In this document: positions 4,653 through 5,562 of the stretch, piece by piece
How positions within the stretch are numbered: the first letter of the stretch is position 1
How the letters are laid out: every line of letters starts with the position of its first letter
Assembly: GCA_023413895.1 (NCBI GenBank)
Contig: JAEZOU010000030.1
Span: 1 to 5,562, forward strand
Direction of reading: 5' to 3'
Origin: Bacteroidota bacterium
GTDB lineage: Bacteria > Bacteroidota > Bacteroidia > Bacteroidales > WCHB1-69
DNA: 5,562 nt
Notes under the pieces: model-generated
What the model was told of the DNA's origin: nothing
What the model saw: the letters and a program-made list of their open reading frames with translations, nothing else
Database searches by the model: none
Position numbers and translations under genes: made by a program

Positions 4653-5560
4653 TTATTTATATTTACAAAATCATCAAAACTCATTTGCATTTTATATCCT
4701 TTTGAATTGTACATGTATACAATATGGTTGTCATTGCCGAAAACAAAGCTAGTGCCATAAACTCGATAACCTTCTTTTACAGCATTTTCATAATCGACTT
4801 GTGATGGTTCTTGCACCCAATTTCCGCTGGGATGAAAATGAAAGAATCCCATTTTCTTGAACCATGAAACATCCACAGAATTATAATCAATTGATAGAGA
4901 TTCGTTTTTGACGTTTGGATTACCTGTATTCCCTTGGTTAGCCCAACGTAGTTCTTCTTGCCCCATTGATTCAGGACGCAGATTATAACCCCAAATTCCA
5001 CCATTTTCAGTGTTGGGATAATCATTGTCACAACTTTGAGACATTTCAACGAGTAATGACCTATTTTCCACGTTAGGAAGTATCATTGCAGAATTAACCT
5101 TTGAAACATCCGTATTTACACCTTTCATATTATTTTCTTGAATCATTGCTTGTTCCGTTTCATCGGCTACAGCATACACAATACCATCATTTTTACCATC
5201 TGTACCTAAAAATAAGCCATTTTCATCATAAAAATTTCCTATCTCCTCCCCATTCGGATCCACTAACTTCACTGGGTTATTTGCGCAGTAAATGTACGGG
5301 CTGAGCGAAGGATATTTCGCAGACATCGGGTCCACGCTAAGCCAGATGCTCAGGTCGCTGGTGTAATAGCGTGATCCGAAGTACGATACGTTCGTTTCCG
5401 AGTCTTTCTCTTTCGCGGAGAAGGTATAAATCCAGATGATAGTTGACAATTGACAGTTGACGGTTAGATGAGGAATGGCAGAGTGTGACACAGAAAAGAA
5501 GTTGTGTTTTCTTTTCATTTGGCGCGCGTAAATTTTCCAGTTGTAGTATTCGTATTTCAT
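4649..5560 (-). CDS. Orphan RHS tip cassette 1: RHS core end fused to a JAMM/JAB-like metalloprotease domain (303 aa as read)
   Basis: Residues about 45-104 are the RHS core end (YTFSAKEKDSET, YFGSRYY, WLSVDPMSAKYP, YCANNP, DPNG). The tip begins about residue 107. It contains HFHPSG at 241-246 followed by PSQVD at 252-256. This gives the JAMM signature HxHP...SxxD (H241, H243, S253, D256), with nine residues between the second His and the Ser against the usual seven (RadC has HNHPSG...PSQAD). E186 in TENGG is a candidate for the upstream catalytic glutamate. This fits the JAB-like toxins known at RHS tips in Bacteroidetes. Residues 1-44 do not resemble RHS: they are not the leader of the other cassettes, and residues 31-40 are just the translation of a heptad DNA repeat. 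The true start is therefore uncertain, the frame may continue past the window, and M15 is an alternative. The stop overlaps the immunity start by 4 nt. Confidence 0.82.
   Translation of the reverse strand: MKYEYYNWKIYARQMKRKHNFFSVSHSAIPHLTVNCQLSTIIWIYTFSAKEKDSETNVSYFGSRYYTSDLSIWLSVDPMSAKYPSLSPYIYCANNPVKLVDPNGEEIGNFYDENGLFLGTDGKNDGIVYAVADETEQAMIQENNMKGVNTDVSKVNSAMILPNVENRSLLVEMSQSCDNDYPNTENGGIWGYNLRPESMGQEELRWANQGNTGNPNVKNESLSIDYNSVDVSWFKKMGFFHFHPSGNWVQEPSQVDYENAVKEGYRVYGTSFVFGNDNHIVYMYNSKGYKMQMSFDDFVNINK
5249..5428 (-). repeat. RHS core-end repeat, copy 1 (no leader or promoter)
   Basis: This copy encodes YTFSAKEKD to DPNG of cassette 1. It matches the core part of the units at 138-431, 1873-2166 and 3473-3765. 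Similarity to those units stops sharply at the codons for YTF (about 5428), where an unrelated upstream sequence begins. The core, not the leader, is thus the part common to all four cassettes. Confidence 0.85.
5441..5468. repeat. Tandem heptad repeat RRTTGAC (about four units)
   Basis: The plus strand reads AGTTGAC, AATTGAC, AGTTGAC and then a degenerate GGTTAGA: period 7 over 28 bases. It sits 12 nt outside the RHS core boundary of cassette 1. I recall TTGAC/GTCAA heptad runs as common intergenic repeats in Bacteroidetes genomes, but that is memory and not a search. Its presence inside the reading frame suggests the upstream 44 codons are not conserved protein sequence. Confidence 0.7.
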
Positions 5561-5562
5561 GT

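Noticed and set aside
4777..5049. Minus-strand 90-codon frame inside cassette 1
   Set aside because: It overlaps the JAMM tip in another frame and lacks any motif. The tip frame has the catalytic signature and a coupled immunity gene.
138..5428. Repeats as an insertion sequence or CRISPR array
   Set aside because: The repeats encode the RHS core end in one conserved frame. There is no transposase, no terminal inverted repeats and no short regular spacers.

Overview
The window comes from a Bacteroidetes genome, most likely a Bacteroidales/Prevotella-type bacterium. The evidence is low GC content, TAnnTTTG-type promoter boxes, RHS core wording typical of the phylum (FSAKEKD, YFGARYY, WLSVDP, YCANNP, DPNG), and exported proteins with the phylum's usual signal peptides. 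This assignment is inferred from sequence style and not from any database search.

Every supportable gene lies on the minus strand, so the region reads from high to low coordinates. It is a tandem array of four 'orphan' RHS tip cassettes. Each starts with a near-identical stretch of about 60 codons, the C-terminal end of an RHS core running from YTFSAKEKD to DPNG, and then switches abruptly to an unrelated C-terminal domain. Three cassettes are complete and each is followed at once by a small unique gene, the layout of polymorphic toxin/immunity pairs. Cassette 1 (4649-5560) carries a JAMM/JAB metalloprotease-like tip with a secreted partner (3897-4652, ATGA overlap). Cassette 2 (2876-3724) carries an HExxH zincin-like tip with a signal-peptide protein containing a carboxypeptidase-regulatory-like domain (2215-2883, 8-nt overlap). 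Cassette 3 (1213-2124) carries an unrecognised tip with a four-helix membrane protein (739-1200, 12-nt gap). Cassette 4 (1-389) runs off the window inside a linker of the kind that precedes RHS toxin domains.

No YD repeats or N-terminal RHS shell are present. The cassettes could therefore be donors for recombination into a full-length rhs gene elsewhere, or free-standing short genes. Cassettes 2-4 share an identical upstream arrangement: a TAC[CT]TTTG box exactly 17 nt before the ATG, and an in-frame TAA two codons before that ATG. This suggests each could be transcribed and translated on its own. Cassette 1 lacks this leader and instead joins a different sequence, which includes a TTGAC heptad repeat, right at the core boundary.

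All three partner proteins look directed to the envelope (signal peptide, signal peptide/lipoprotein, polytopic membrane protein), so the three tips probably act in or from the periplasm. The only gene-poor stretch over 300 bases (390-738) holds the cassette 4 promoter and what looks like a frameshifted remnant of an older coding sequence.
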